From the NCBI GenBank assembly GCA_029202545.1, contig CP119311.1, positions 1,736,001-1,800,000 of the forward strand: 64,000 nt of DNA, read 5' to 3'. Both the position numbers and the translations under genes were made by a program. Shown here piece by piece: positions 1-9,158 of this stretch (position 1 is its first letter; each line of letters opens with the position of its first letter). This DNA comes from Candidatus Pseudobacter hemicellulosilyticus (GTDB lineage: Bacteria; Bacteroidota; Bacteroidia; Chitinophagales; Chitinophagaceae). The notes beneath the pieces were generated by a model. It was not told the origin of the DNA and searched no databases. It saw only the letters and a list, made by a program, of their open reading frames with translations.

Positions 1-1
1 G

Positions 2-688
2 CTGGAATACAATGGCGACGGACTGCCGCTGACTTTAAAGGGAACAGTATCGCTACCCCAGTCCTCTTCCTATGAAGCGCGGTTCAGCTGGACTAAAGCA
101 GGGACTGGCTGGAAAGGTGAATTTGAAAATGACGGCTGGTTATACCTCGGTTACCAGGTTGTCAATAAGCGCTATGAGCTGGATGCAAAACGGCAGCTTA
201 TGAAGCTGACCTACCTGAGTAATGGTCCGGCTGTTCCGGGTATGGTGCAGGAAGTGGTGCGAAATGAAAAAGGAGGCGTACTCCTGGAAAAATGGATCCG
301 TCATTACCTGAGCGGTGATCCTGACAGGGACTCGCTGTTATACAGGCGGGAAGAGCAGCACCCATCAAGGATCAGCGAATTCCAGGCCTACCTGGCGCAT
401 GGTATCCAATGGTTCAGCGACTATGACAATATTCACCTGTTCCCCAGGCTGACCGTTGGCATGGAGTTTTTTGATTATGACAGGCAATGGCCGCTGAAAG
501 TAACCTGTTTTCTTATTACCATGGACACTGGCGTTGAAGTAGTACAGCAGATCTATGAATATGAGTTTAAGACAACGTACGATAAAAATGAGAATCCTGT
601 CAACCTAAAGATCTTTAAGGATGGCAGCCTGGACATTGAAGTAGATTATACCTGGGAAAAACAATCCTGGGTCAAACCCGCCAACTAA
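2..688 (+). CDS. Unknown protein, 5'-truncated by the window edge
   Basis: The reading frame is already open at base 2 and runs without a stop to 688, so the true start lies left of the window; the first internal ATG at 200 is probably not the start. About 228 residues are visible. They contain many aromatic and charged residues and short alternating hydrophobic stretches, which suggests a beta-rich fold. I see no catalytic motif, and no signal peptide can be judged. I do not recognise the family. The next gene starts 12 nt downstream on the same strand, so the two are probably co-transcribed. Confidence 0.75.
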   Translation: MEYNGDGLPLTLKGTVSLPQSSSYEARFSWTKAGTGWKGEFENDGWLYLGYQVVNKRYELDAKRQLMKLTYLSNGPAVPGMVQEVVRNEKGGVLLEKWIRHYLSGDPDRDSLLYRREEQHPSRISEFQAYLAHGIQWFSDYDNIHLFPRLTVGMEFFDYDRQWPLKVTCFLITMDTGVEVVQQIYEYEFKTTYDKNENPVNLKIFKDGSLDIEVDYTWEKQSWVKPAN

Positions 689-700
689 AAAAATACATAT

Positions 701-1495
701 ATGAGAACCAATCACGAAATAGACTACCGCATCTTCGGAGAAGAAATGCAGTATGTGGAGATCGAACTGGATCCTTCCGAAACGGCCGTTGCAGAAAGCG
801 GCGCCTTTATGATGATGGATGACGGCATCCAGATGGAGACCATCTTTGGCGATGGCTCCAAAGCCCAGCAGGGTTTTTTAGGTAAACTGATGTCCGCCGG
901 TAAACGGGTGCTCACCGGTGAAAGCCTGTTCATGACTGCTTTCACCAATACAGGACATGGCAAAAAACGTGTCAGCTTTGCTTCTCCCTATCCCGGGAAG
1001 ATCATTCCGCTGGACCTGATGCAGCTGGGCGGTAAGATAGTTGCACAAAAAGATGCTTTTCTCTGTGCAGCCAAAGGCGTGAGTGTGGGGATCGAATTCC
1101 AGCGTCGTCTGGGAACCGGCCTGTTTGGCGGTGAAGGCTTTATCATGCAGAAACTGGAGGGCGACGGGATGGCCTTTGTACATGCCGGTGGTCACGTGTT
1201 TGAAAAAGAACTCCAGGCCGGCGAATTCCTGAAGATCGATACCGGTTGTCTGGTAGCTTATACACAGACCATTGATTACGATATCCAGTTTGTAGGCGGT
1301 ATCAAGAACACCCTGTTTGGCGGGGAAGGCCTTTTCTTTGCCACCCTGCGTGGACCTGGCAAGGTATGGATCCAGACCCTGCCCATTAGCCGGCTCGCTG
1401 GCCGCATCCTGGCCTATGGCACGTATAAACGTAAGGAAGAAGGCAGTATCCTCGGCGGCCTCGGCAATATGCTGGATGGCGACGGCTGGAAATAA
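701..1495 (+). CDS. TIGR00266/AIM24 family protein
   Basis: This 264-residue protein matches the AIM24-like family (TIGR00266) by its pattern: an opening about keeping a hydrophobic surface (AVAESGAFMMMDDGI), repeated glycine-rich beta strands such as GLFGGEGF and TLFGGEGLFF, and a glycine-rich end (GGLGNMLDGDG). The family is widespread in bacteria, forms a beta-barrel-like fold and has no firmly established biochemical role; the yeast AIM24 relative is mitochondrial. It has no signal peptide or membrane segment, so it is probably cytoplasmic. It is preceded at 12 nt by the unknown gene and followed by a long hairpin that faces the converging ricT-like gene. Confidence 0.85.
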   Translation: MRTNHEIDYRIFGEEMQYVEIELDPSETAVAESGAFMMMDDGIQMETIFGDGSKAQQGFLGKLMSAGKRVLTGESLFMTAFTNTGHGKKRVSFASPYPGKIIPLDLMQLGGKIVAQKDAFLCAAKGVSVGIEFQRRLGTGLFGGEGFIMQKLEGDGMAFVHAGGHVFEKELQAGEFLKIDTGCLVAYTQTIDYDIQFVGGIKNTLFGGEGLFFATLRGPGKVWIQTLPISRLAGRILAYGTYKRKEEGSILGGLGNMLDGDGWK

Positions 1496-1511
1496 GCAAA
1501 CTGTCCATCAT

Positions 1512-1561
1512 ACTATAAAAGCAAAGTCCGCTGAATCTTCAGCGGACTTTGCTTTTATAGT
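1512..1561. terminator. 24-bp perfect inverted repeat, bidirectional terminator
   Basis: Bases 1512-1535 and 1538-1561 are exact reverse complements with a 2-nt centre. The stem begins with an A-rich arm and ends with a T-rich arm, so it can end transcription from both the AIM24-like gene (+) and the ricT-like gene (-). Confidence 0.85.
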
Positions 1562-1591
1562 GTTGCGCCGGAATCCCGGCTTTATTACTGG

Positions 1592-3172
1592 TTAAGCGTT
1601 GTTCTGCGGGGGAGGCGTTTTTTTCTCCTCGTTATTGGCCTTTGGCTGTTGGGGACGGCTATCCCTGCGTTGCTGCTGGGGCCGCTGTTGCTGTTGACCA
1701 CCTTTTTGCTGGCCGCCACCCTGTTGACCCTGCTGCCCGCCATTTTGCTGAGCGCGCTGTCCGCCGCTACCCTGTTGGCCGCCGCCCTGCTGGCCACCCT
1801 GGCCTTGCTGTGAACGTTGCTGGGGCCGCTGCTGTTGCTGTCCGCCCTGTTGAGTGCGCTGACCACCTTTTTGCTGTCCGCCGCCCTGCTGACTACCACC
1901 TTGCTGACTGCCACCTTGTTGACCACTACCTTGCTGTCCACGTTGGCCGCCACCTTGTTGTGGGCGCTGTTGTTGTCCGCCCTGTTGAGCGCGCTGACCA
2001 CCGCCCTGCTGCTGTCCGCCACCCTGAGGCCGCTGCTGTTTCTGGTCTTTTTGGGCGTGACGGCGTTTTTTATCTGCTTTGTCCAGGGTACGAAGGCTGA
2101 TCTGGCCCACCACGTCTACAAATTCGGGTTCTACCTCTTTCGGTTTCTGGGTGGTTACATCTACCGGTTCCAGTTCCTCAGGGACAGTGCCCTGGCTGTT
2201 CAGCTGCTTGATCTTGCGGACCCGCTCAATGGTGAGGGGGTATTGTTTATTGCTGTCTGGCAGCGTATACCACATCAGGTTCTTGAAAATATCTTTCTTG
2301 ATCAGGTTGGCAGTGCCTTTGGCTACCTGAATTGTATCTGCATTCTCAGGAAAATGCTGGAGGGCGTCCAGGTAAGTATCCAGCTCGTAGTTCAGACAGC
2401 ATTTCAGACGACCGCACTGGCCGCTGAGCTTGCTCTGGTTGATGGAGAGATTCTGGTAACGGGCTGCGGTAGTATTGACCGACTTAAAATCTGTCAGCCA
2501 GGTGCTGCAGCACAGTTCCCGGCCGCAGCTGCCTACACCGCCCACTTTGGCGGCTTCCTGGCGGGCGCCGATCTGCCGCATTTCCACCTTGACCTTGAAC
2601 TCCCGGGCGTAGACCTTGATCAGTTCCCGGAAATCCACCCGGTCGTCTGCGATATAAAAGAAAGTGGCTTTCCGGCCGTCGGCCTGGATCTCCACTTCAC
2701 TTAATTTCATATTGAGGTTCAGCTGGCGGGCAATGGCGCGTGACAGGATCAGGGCGTCTTTTTCCCTTGATTTGTTCTGCTGCATGATCTCCAGGTCCTT
2801 GTCGGAGGCACGGCGCAGTACTTTTTTCAGGTCGGCATCGTATTCGTTCAGGCCCTTTTTCTTGAGCTGGAGCCGGACCATTTCACCGGTCATACTGATC
2901 TCCCCAACATCAAATCCACTGATGCCTTCCACACTGATCATATCTCCCTTCTCAAACTGGTGTATGGTGGTATTACGGAAGAAATCTTTACGACTGCCAT
3001 GGTTGAAGCTGACTTCCACCACTTTACAGACGCTGTTCTCATCGCTGATAGGCAGGTTGACCAGCCAATCGTAGACATTCATCCTGTTACAGCCGCCTGT
3101 GCTGCATCCTCCGTTACTTTTGCAGCCCGCGACTTTCCCGCCGGCTGCCGTTCCGCATGAACTGCATCCCAT
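1592..3172 (-). CDS. PSP1-domain protein, RicT (YaaT)-like, with Gly/Gln-rich tail
   Basis: This 526-residue protein has a PSP1 core (about 45-300). Two cysteine clusters, C216-x4-CC (SCGRELCC) and C253-x4-CC (QCGRLKCC), are the signature of the RicT/YaaT group. In Bacillus, RicT with RicA and RicF carries iron-sulfur clusters and helps RNase Y mature mRNAs; whether that holds in Bacteroidota is unknown. The N-terminus is also cysteine-rich (C3, C6, C17, C23, C28). From about residue 380 to the end the chain is almost only G, Q, R, S and P, clearly disordered. The gene follows holB on the same strand, the same order as holB-yaaT in Bacillus, which supports the call. Confidence 0.88.
   Translation of the reverse strand: MGCSSCGTAAGGKVAGCKSNGGCSTGGCNRMNVYDWLVNLPISDENSVCKVVEVSFNHGSRKDFFRNTTIHQFEKGDMISVEGISGFDVGEISMTGEMVRLQLKKKGLNEYDADLKKVLRRASDKDLEIMQQNKSREKDALILSRAIARQLNLNMKLSEVEIQADGRKATFFYIADDRVDFRELIKVYAREFKVKVEMRQIGARQEAAKVGGVGSCGRELCCSTWLTDFKSVNTTAARYQNLSINQSKLSGQCGRLKCCLNYELDTYLDALQHFPENADTIQVAKGTANLIKKDIFKNLMWYTLPDSNKQYPLTIERVRKIKQLNSQGTVPEELEPVDVTTQKPKEVEPEFVDVVGQISLRTLDKADKKRRHAQKDQKQQRPQGGGQQQGGGQRAQQGGQQQRPQQGGGQRGQQGSGQQGGSQQGGSQQGGGQQKGGQRTQQGGQQQQRPQQRSQQGQGGQQGGGQQGSGGQRAQQNGGQQGQQGGGQQKGGQQQQRPQQQRRDSRPQQPKANNEEKKTPPPQNNA
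1595..2035 (-). repeat. Low-complexity Gly/Gln repeat inside the ricT-like gene
   Basis: The last third of the ricT-like gene is built from degenerate short units encoding GGQQ, GGQR and QQRPQQ. Neighbouring copies are near-identical at DNA level (for example around 1880-1935), so the stretch could change length by slippage. The encoded arm resembles RNA-binding, phase-separating low-complexity regions; this is inference. Confidence 0.8.
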
Positions 3173-3290
3173 TCTATATATACAATTGAACGATGAGTAA
3201 AAATTGATTGCGGCCTTCTACTTAATCCTCACTACATGTTTTCACTATGGGCCGATTTACAAATATAAGCCTTTAAAGCCAAAACACCGG

Positions 3291-4496
3291 TCAGCTGAAG
3301 CTGACCACCTTCTTGCCCGCCAGTATATGATACAGCTTAATGGTCAGGGCATGGAAGAGCATTTTCGCATTGGCATTTCTTTCTATATAATAGGCGGCAT
3401 TATCCAGCTCCCGGATAATGGCCTCCTGCTGGGCATAATTGGCAATCTTGTTCAGGCGAAGGGCAAAATCCCTTTCCGCATCCGGCAGGAAGAGCGCTTC
3501 CGGCCCAATTGCCTGTAAACGAATGGCCTGTTCCAGCAGGTGATTGAAATACCGGAGGAACTGCTTCTGCTTTTCCCGGCCCAGCTTACTGGCCTCGTCC
3601 ACCCATTTCACCTGGGCAATGGGACCATTCTTCAGGATGGCATTGAGCCATTCCCGTACCAGCGACAGCCAGTCTTCCCCCGCATGGCTCAGAAGCTGTA
3701 AAGCCTCCCGGTAATTGCCCTCAGCAATGCCGGCTACCTGCCGGGCCTGCTCGGGCAATTGGGAAGCCCTGCTGATCAGGGCCTCATAGACTTCTTCGGT
3801 GGTCAGTGCCGGGATCCTGACCAGCTGGGTCCTGGATAAGATAGTGGCCAAGATCTGGGCTTCATTCTCGGCTACCAGGATAAACAGGGTATCGGGCGGT
3901 GGCTCCTCAATCAGTTTGAGCAGCTTATTGCCTTCATTTCCCAGGTATTCAGGCATCCAGAGCACCAGTATCTTGAATCCGCTCTCAAAACTTTTCAGGT
4001 TCAGCTTGCGGATAATATCATTACACTCATGAGCGGTGATATTGCCCTGTTTATTCTCGGCCCCTATGAACTGCAGCCAGTCGTACACATTCCCATAAGG
4101 ATACTGTCCTACAAATTCCCGCCATTCCTGGATATAGTCCGTACTGAGGGGCTTATCCCCGGGTTTCCGGGGAATAACCGGGTAGGCGAAATGAATATCG
4201 GGGTGTATCAGCTGGCTGGCTTTCCCGCAGGAAGGGCATTCGCCGCAGGCCTCATTCCTGAATTCCGGGGTGGCGGGTTCAGGCGCCTCGCCAAACAGGG
4301 AGGGACCGGCAGCTGCCTGTTGCCGGCCGTTCGCTTTTTCACAAACCACGTATTGTGCAAAGGCCATGGCCATGGGCAGGGCGCCGCTGCCTTCCTTGCC
4401 CAGGAACAGCAGGGCATGACTGAGCCGGTTCTGGTATACCATTTCCGCCAGGTGCTGTTTGGTAGCATCCTGGCCGATAACTTTCTTAAATGCCAT
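3291..4496 (-). CDS. holB: DNA polymerase III delta' subunit
   Basis: This 401-residue protein is a clamp-loader delta' subunit. It opens with the usual GQDATKQHLAEMV segment and has a degenerate nucleotide loop (GKEGSGALPMAMA, no functional GKT/S), as expected for delta', which does not hydrolyse ATP. A zinc module CGECPSCGK follows, then NKLLKLIEEPP and the arginine-finger region ILSRTQ (SRC-like). It acts with DnaX and HolA to load the sliding clamp. Its ATG overlaps the stop of the glutathione peroxidase gene (TAATG), and the ricT-like gene lies downstream, so the three genes look like one leftward operon. Confidence 0.93.
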   Translation of the reverse strand: MAFKKVIGQDATKQHLAEMVYQNRLSHALLFLGKEGSGALPMAMAFAQYVVCEKANGRQQAAAGPSLFGEAPEPATPEFRNEACGECPSCGKASQLIHPDIHFAYPVIPRKPGDKPLSTDYIQEWREFVGQYPYGNVYDWLQFIGAENKQGNITAHECNDIIRKLNLKSFESGFKILVLWMPEYLGNEGNKLLKLIEEPPPDTLFILVAENEAQILATILSRTQLVRIPALTTEEVYEALISRASQLPEQARQVAGIAEGNYREALQLLSHAGEDWLSLVREWLNAILKNGPIAQVKWVDEASKLGREKQKQFLRYFNHLLEQAIRLQAIGPEALFLPDAERDFALRLNKIANYAQQEAIIRELDNAAYYIERNANAKMLFHALTIKLYHILAGKKVVSFS

Positions 4497-5008
4497 TAAT
4501 TCAGGTATTGGGTGATCTCGGGGTCTGTCGGTTTCACTTTGCTGGGAAATACGGTTACCAGTTTGCCTTTTTCATCGATCAGGAATTTGGTGAAATTCCA
4601 TTTTACGGGATCGTCGATCTGGAGCTTTTTGGCTTCGGCAGTGAGGTATTTATACAGGGGGTGCATATCCTCCCCTTTCACCGAGATCTTTTCCGCCATA
4701 GGAAAGCTGACGCCATAGTTCTGCTGGCAGAAAGCTTTGATGTCTTCATTACTGCCCGGCTCCTGCTGGTTGAAGTTGTTGGCGGGAAAGCCAATGATCA
4801 CCAGTTTATCCTTGTACTGGGTATACAGTTCCTGCAGTTCTGCATATTGTTTGGTGAAGCCGCATTTGGAAGCTGTATTGACGATCAGGATCTTTTTGCC
4901 TTTGTAATCAGAGAAATTAATGGTGCCGCCATCCAGGGAAGGCACCCGGAAATCATATATCGAAGGCTTGGCGAAGAGCAGCGCCGTTAATAGAAGCAGC
5001 CGTATCAT
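4496..5008 (-). CDS. Glutathione peroxidase family, secreted, cysteine type
   Basis: This 170-residue protein is of the GPx fold. It reduces hydroperoxides, in bacteria usually with thioredoxin. An N-terminal hydrophobic stretch (MIRLLLLTALLFA) looks like a signal peptide, placing it in the periplasm. Catalytic residues are visible: C49 (in NTASKCGFT, cysteine rather than selenocysteine), a glutamine in NQQEPG (81-82), and W137-N138 (KWNFTKF). It is the first gene of the apparent operon with holB. No unusual codon use is seen. Confidence 0.92.
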   Translation of the reverse strand: MIRLLLLTALLFAKPSIYDFRVPSLDGGTINFSDYKGKKILIVNTASKCGFTKQYAELQELYTQYKDKLVIIGFPANNFNQQEPGSNEDIKAFCQQNYGVSFPMAEKISVKGEDMHPLYKYLTAEAKKLQIDDPVKWNFTKFLIDEKGKLVTVFPSKVKPTDPEITQYLN

Positions 5009-5094
5009 AGTATTCGATTTTTAGGTAAATGAGGAATATTACAAAGATCATATTAAAATAGTTCCCTGGCCGGAAAAATTAATAGGGCGGACGG

Positions 5095-6489
5095 TTATTG
5101 CTTTTCATAACAGCCAATATCCGGAAGGCCCACCGGGCGGGGCAGTCCGTCAAGATCAATCCCTGCGCCGGAGGCGGCGCCTTTATCGATCCCTTCAGAT
5201 CCTTCTTTCAGCCGGAAATTATAATAGCGTTGCTGGTTGTCGATGCTGTCAAAAGCAGGGGCAATATTGACAATAGTATTATTGACCACCGTGTTGGCGG
5301 GTACGGTCTTTACTTTCCAGAGGCAGTTGTCAAAGACTACGTTGAATGCGCCATTGCCTTCTTTCTGGGTCATGACCTCATTATCCACGGTGCCATTATC
5401 GCCCCAGAAGATACAGTTGCTGAAGAAGGCGTTGAGATCAGCGGTATACACGCCATTGCCCTGGCGCAAATAATCACCGGCAAACAGTACGGGCTCTTTA
5501 TGCTGGATATAAGCATTACTATAGGCTGCCACCGTACAATGATTGAAAACATAATGACCGCCAAAGACCAGCTGGATATTCTTACCACAATTACTGATCA
5601 GGCAGTTGGTGGCTTCAATCACGGTATTGATGCCGAGGATGCCGGCATCATAACAGTTGTCAATGATACACTGCTCCAATTTGACCCGGGGGTTCATGCT
5701 GATGGAAGGATGCTCTGCTGCAATTCCCTGGTACGCATTTTTTATATGGGCGAACCGAAGCAGGTTGTCCTGTGAAGACCCGCGGAATACCAGTCCGGGC
5801 CAGCCGGCAGGAAAATCGCGATAGGGTTCGTCCAGTCTGTCGCTCAGGAAACTCACCTGGTTGCCTTCGCCGGCCTCTCCCTGAACCAGCAGTGTGCCAT
5901 CCACAATAAAGGGTGCATCTGCATGTGCATAGATGCGGGCGCCTTTCTGAATGCTGAGGGTAACGCCGGTGTCTACCTGCAATGCGCCCAGGATCACGTA
6001 GGGGAGTGTGCTGGTCCAGGTCTGGTCCTGGCTGATCACGGGCTTGCGGAGGAAATGTGCGTTCTGTCCCCAGGCTTCCAGTTGTACCCACTGTTCCTGT
6101 TCATTGTACTGGATATGGATACTATCACGGATCACGAAGGGCAGGTTGGCGGAAGAAGGATCTATCCGGACGGACACAAAAACATACAGGCTGTCGTTGG
6201 CTTCCATTTCCAGGTTGTTCACGGCGGGGCCGGTAAGTCCATCCACATTGATCCGGAAAAATGAACTGTTGCCTCCACCCAGTGATACCTGGCGGAGACG
6301 TAACTTCTGCTCATTCTGGTTAAGGATCTTGAATACCTGTGTTACAGAACCAATTGTAGTAAATACGGTATCAAAGTGCAGGGTATCTGCTGAGGTCCCG
6401 AGGCCGGCATTGCCGGTAATAAAGGATTGCTTCCTGCAGGAAGGCAGGATACAGCCGGCCAGTAGTACTAAAACCAGGATATGTTTCAT
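5095..6489 (-). CDS. Right-handed beta-helix lipoprotein
   Basis: This 464-residue protein starts with a lipoprotein signal (LLAGCILPSC; the lipobox cysteine is C13 or C18). After an Ig-like N-terminal part (about 40-135) it shows many parallel-beta-helix rungs with asparagine ladders (CIIDNCYDAGI, CLISNCGKNI, CTVAAYSNAYI, NCIFWGDNGT), and it ends with the choice-of-anchor type segment DIGCYE. Such proteins sit on the outer membrane and often bind or cut polysaccharides, but no catalytic residues can be named here. The gene is monocistronic, with about 85 nt to the peroxidase gene. Confidence 0.82.
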   Translation of the reverse strand: MKHILVLVLLAGCILPSCRKQSFITGNAGLGTSADTLHFDTVFTTIGSVTQVFKILNQNEQKLRLRQVSLGGGNSSFFRINVDGLTGPAVNNLEMEANDSLYVFVSVRIDPSSANLPFVIRDSIHIQYNEQEQWVQLEAWGQNAHFLRKPVISQDQTWTSTLPYVILGALQVDTGVTLSIQKGARIYAHADAPFIVDGTLLVQGEAGEGNQVSFLSDRLDEPYRDFPAGWPGLVFRGSSQDNLLRFAHIKNAYQGIAAEHPSISMNPRVKLEQCIIDNCYDAGILGINTVIEATNCLISNCGKNIQLVFGGHYVFNHCTVAAYSNAYIQHKEPVLFAGDYLRQGNGVYTADLNAFFSNCIFWGDNGTVDNEVMTQKEGNGAFNVVFDNCLWKVKTVPANTVVNNTIVNIAPAFDSIDNQQRYYNFRLKEGSEGIDKGAASGAGIDLDGLPRPVGLPDIGCYEKQ

Positions 6490-6630
6490 CCGTAGATTTT
6501 TTTTTGCAGCTTCACTGCGTTTATGGTGGTCGGATGGAACGCTTTTACATCCCTCAGTGTGAAAATTTTACATGGGCGTTTCATGGAAGCCAAAAATAAG
6601 CAGCGCTTCGCGAAATAAGAACAAAAGATC

Positions 6631-7326
6631 TCAGCGGGCGGCAAAGGCCAGGGTGGCGATGCTGAGCCGCACGCCCGGGGCTTTGAGCAGTTCCTGCCCG
6701 CAGGCTTCCAGGGTGGCCCCCGTGGTCAGCACATCATCTACCAATAACAGATGGCAGCCGGAAACCGCAGCGGGATTGTCCAGCCGGAACCGGCCCTGCA
6801 TCTGTTGTCCCCTGTCCATCCGTTTCATCCTGGTCTGGGAACTGCTCCCGGAAATCCTGCTGATAATGTCAGGCAGCATAGGCACCTGCAGCTGGCTGGC
6901 AATAAATTGTCCCAGCAGGGCAGCCTGGTTAAACCCCCTCTGGCGCTGGCGGGCGGCATGCAGTGGCAGCGGGATAAGGGCGTCAATACCCGCAAAGCGG
7001 CCTGACTCCTGGAGGGCAGCCCCCATACTGGCCCCGAAATACTTTGCTATTTCCCGCCGGCCCTGGTATTTGAGCTGGTGCAGCAGGCGCTGGCCCAGGG
7101 AATTTTTGGTAAAAAAGAGATAACTCATGGCGCTGAGCAGGGGGAGGCGGCCATGCAGCAGCTGTTCGGCCGGGTTGCCGGGATAGTGATGGAACCGGGC
7201 CAGCGGTAGCTGATCCATGCAGGACAGGCAAAGCAGGGGTTGCCGGCCGGCCAGTTCAGCACTGCAGCCGGCACAAAGCCGGGGAAAGAAAAGATGGACC
7301 AATGACTGGTGGGCATGCCGGAGCAT
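6631..7326 (-). CDS. comF: ComF family phosphoribosyltransferase-like protein
   Basis: This 231-residue protein has the two parts of ComF: a zinc ribbon (C18, C21, C33, C36) and a type I phosphoribosyltransferase domain with the PRPP loop LLLVDDVLTTGAT near residues 195-207. ComF is needed for DNA uptake in competent bacteria, where it links uptake to single-strand processing; the window also holds comEC and radA. The stop is read as TGA at 6631. The gene lies 77 nt downstream of radA on the same strand. Confidence 0.9.
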   Translation of the reverse strand: MLRHAHQSLVHLFFPRLCAGCSAELAGRQPLLCLSCMDQLPLARFHHYPGNPAEQLLHGRLPLLSAMSYLFFTKNSLGQRLLHQLKYQGRREIAKYFGASMGAALQESGRFAGIDALIPLPLHAARQRQRGFNQAALLGQFIASQLQVPMLPDIISRISGSSSQTRMKRMDRGQQMQGRFRLDNPAAVSGCHLLLVDDVLTTGATLEACGQELLKAPGVRLSIATLAFAAR

Positions 7327-7403
7327 GAGTGAAAGGTTTAACTGTGTCAGGATGCCCGGGCGCCGGCCTTCTGGTGGCCGTATTATTGGTAGAGAGGACT
7401 AAA

Positions 7404-8777
7404 TTAAAAAAGATATTTATATACCTCTTCAATCCGGCCCATGGTGATCACTTCTATATTGAATTTCTGCTTGCCAAGGCCTTTCTGATTGTACTTGGAG
7501 ACCACAATCTTCTCAAAACCAAGCTTTTCTGCCTCGGCCACCCGCTGTTCTATCCGGTTCACTGCCCTGATCTCCCCGCTGAGGCCTACTTCGCCCGCAA
7601 AACAGATATTGGTGGGCAGGGCCACATCCTCGTAAGAGCTTAGCAGGGCGCTGAGTACGGCCAGGTCAATGCTGGGATCTTCCACTTTAAGGCCGCCGGC
7701 GATATTGAGAAAAACGTCCTTGACCCCAAAATGGAAGCCGCCGCGCTTTTCCAGGACGGCCAGCAGCAGCTGCAGACGCCTCAGGTCGAACCCGGAAACG
7801 GTCCTTTGGGGTGTTCCGTACACAGATTGGGTCACCAGGGCCTGGACCTCTATCAGGAGGGGGCGCATACCTTCAATGGTGGCGGCAATGGCAATCCCGC
7901 TGAGCTGTTCCTCCTTCTGGGTGATGAGAATATCGCTGGGATTATTGACGCCGCGCATGCCTTCACTGTTCATTTCATAAATGCCCAGTTCGGCAGTTCC
8001 GCCAAAGCGGTTTTTCAGCGTCCGTAAAATGCGGTAAGCGTAATGACGGTCGCCCTCAAATTGTAACACTGTATCCACAATATGTTCCAGGATCTTGGGA
8101 CCGGCAATGCTTCCGTCTTTGGTAATATGACCAATCAGGAATACCGGCGTGTTGGTCTCTTTGGCAAAGCGTTGGAACTCTGCGGTAGATTCCCGGATCT
8201 GCGACACGCTGCCGGGGGAGGAATCAATATAGGGCGACTGGATAGTTTGAATTGAATCAACGATCACCAGTTGCGGACGTAACTTTTTTATCTCCTGGAA
8301 AATGGTTTGCGTAGAAGTCTCGGTCAGTAAATAGAACTGTTCATTACGGATCTTCAACCGGTCGGCACGCAGTTTGATCTGCTGCTCACTTTCTTCTCCG
8401 CTGATATAAAGCGTGGTAACATTTTGCAGCTGCAGGGCATTCTGCAGGAACAGTGTGGACTTACCGATACCCGGTTCTCCGGCTACCAGAACAAGGCTGC
8501 CCGGAACAATGCCGCCGCCTAAAACCCTGTTCAGCTCTGCATCTCCGGTGATGATGCGATCCTGCTCTATGCTGGTGATGGCATGAAGGGGTACTGTTTT
8601 GCTGGTCTTGTTTTTGTCATTATAGGAAGACCAGCTATTCTCTTTGGCTGAAGCATCCTTGTGGATCACTTCCTCTACAAACGTATTCCAGTTACCGCAG
8701 GAAGGACATTTACCGATCCATTTGGCGCTTTCATAACCACAGTTTGAACAAAAGAAGGCGGTCTTAACTTTACTCAT
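7404..8777 (-). CDS. radA: DNA repair protein RadA (Sms)
   Basis: This 457-residue protein has the standard RadA order: a C4 zinc finger (C10, C13, C24, C27), a RecA-like ATPase with Walker A GEPGIGKST, the RadA-specific KNRFG motif, and a Lon-type C-terminal domain. RadA is a branch-migration helicase in recombination and transformation. A -7-like box, TACCTTTA, lies only four bases before the ATG on the minus strand, so the mRNA may have almost no leader. comF follows at 77 nt. Confidence 0.95.
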   Translation of the reverse strand: MSKVKTAFFCSNCGYESAKWIGKCPSCGNWNTFVEEVIHKDASAKENSWSSYNDKNKTSKTVPLHAITSIEQDRIITGDAELNRVLGGGIVPGSLVLVAGEPGIGKSTLFLQNALQLQNVTTLYISGEESEQQIKLRADRLKIRNEQFYLLTETSTQTIFQEIKKLRPQLVIVDSIQTIQSPYIDSSPGSVSQIRESTAEFQRFAKETNTPVFLIGHITKDGSIAGPKILEHIVDTVLQFEGDRHYAYRILRTLKNRFGGTAELGIYEMNSEGMRGVNNPSDILITQKEEQLSGIAIAATIEGMRPLLIEVQALVTQSVYGTPQRTVSGFDLRRLQLLLAVLEKRGGFHFGVKDVFLNIAGGLKVEDPSIDLAVLSALLSSYEDVALPTNICFAGEVGLSGEIRAVNRIEQRVAEAEKLGFEKIVVSKYNQKGLGKQKFNIEVITMGRIEEVYKYLF

Positions 8778-8836
8778 GCGATAAAGGTAACGGAATGATC
8801 AGATACGGAAGATCGGAGTGAACGGAGGGACAACTG

Positions 8837-8863
8837 AAAAAAATCCCCGGGCAAGATCGGGGA
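8837..8863 (-). terminator. Rho-independent terminator facing left, no obvious gene upstream
   Basis: On the minus strand TCCCCG and CGGGGA pair around an 8-nt loop, followed at once by seven T. It lies 60 bp upstream of radA, so it must end a separate leftward transcript that starts further right. Confidence 0.7.
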
Positions 8864-8900
8864 GGGTTAAAAAACGGATAACGGATCGTAAAATTACCTG

Positions 8901-8972
8901 CTATGAGATGTCCGTGTTTGACAAATGATAGTTCCGGGAGAATGGATCGGTAAAAAATCCGCGGCCTTCCAT
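8901..8972 (-). CDS. Possible 23-residue peptide
   Basis: An ATG at 8972 (-) opens 23 codons (begins MEGRGFFTD, ends NTDIS) and stops with TAG. It is preceded by an A-rich leader of the sort that Bacteroidota use for initiation, follows a -7-like TACTTTTG box, and is followed after about 40 nt by a strong terminator. The peptide has no match I recognise. It could equally be a chance frame inside a small RNA. Confidence 0.3.
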   Translation of the reverse strand: MEGRGFFTDPFSRNYHLSNTDIS

Positions 8973-9158
8973 TTTTGTTTTTTGTAGATGAAAACCGATG
9001 TGGAAAAAAAGGAAAAATTTGGTGAAAAAAATACCAGCCACGAAACAATTTTTTTGTGTTGCGATAAGAAAATAAAGAGGAGAAGAAGGCACGTTAAAAA
9101 TGCAAAAAACAGCCCAAAAAAGGATAGAAAAAAAGAAGTGTTGGTAGCAGTTATTTTA

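Noticed and set aside
1817..2704. 295-codon plus-strand frame with Leu-rich segments resembling membrane helices
   Set aside because: The apparent helices arise from the reverse complement of the Gly/Gln repeat in the ricT-like gene.
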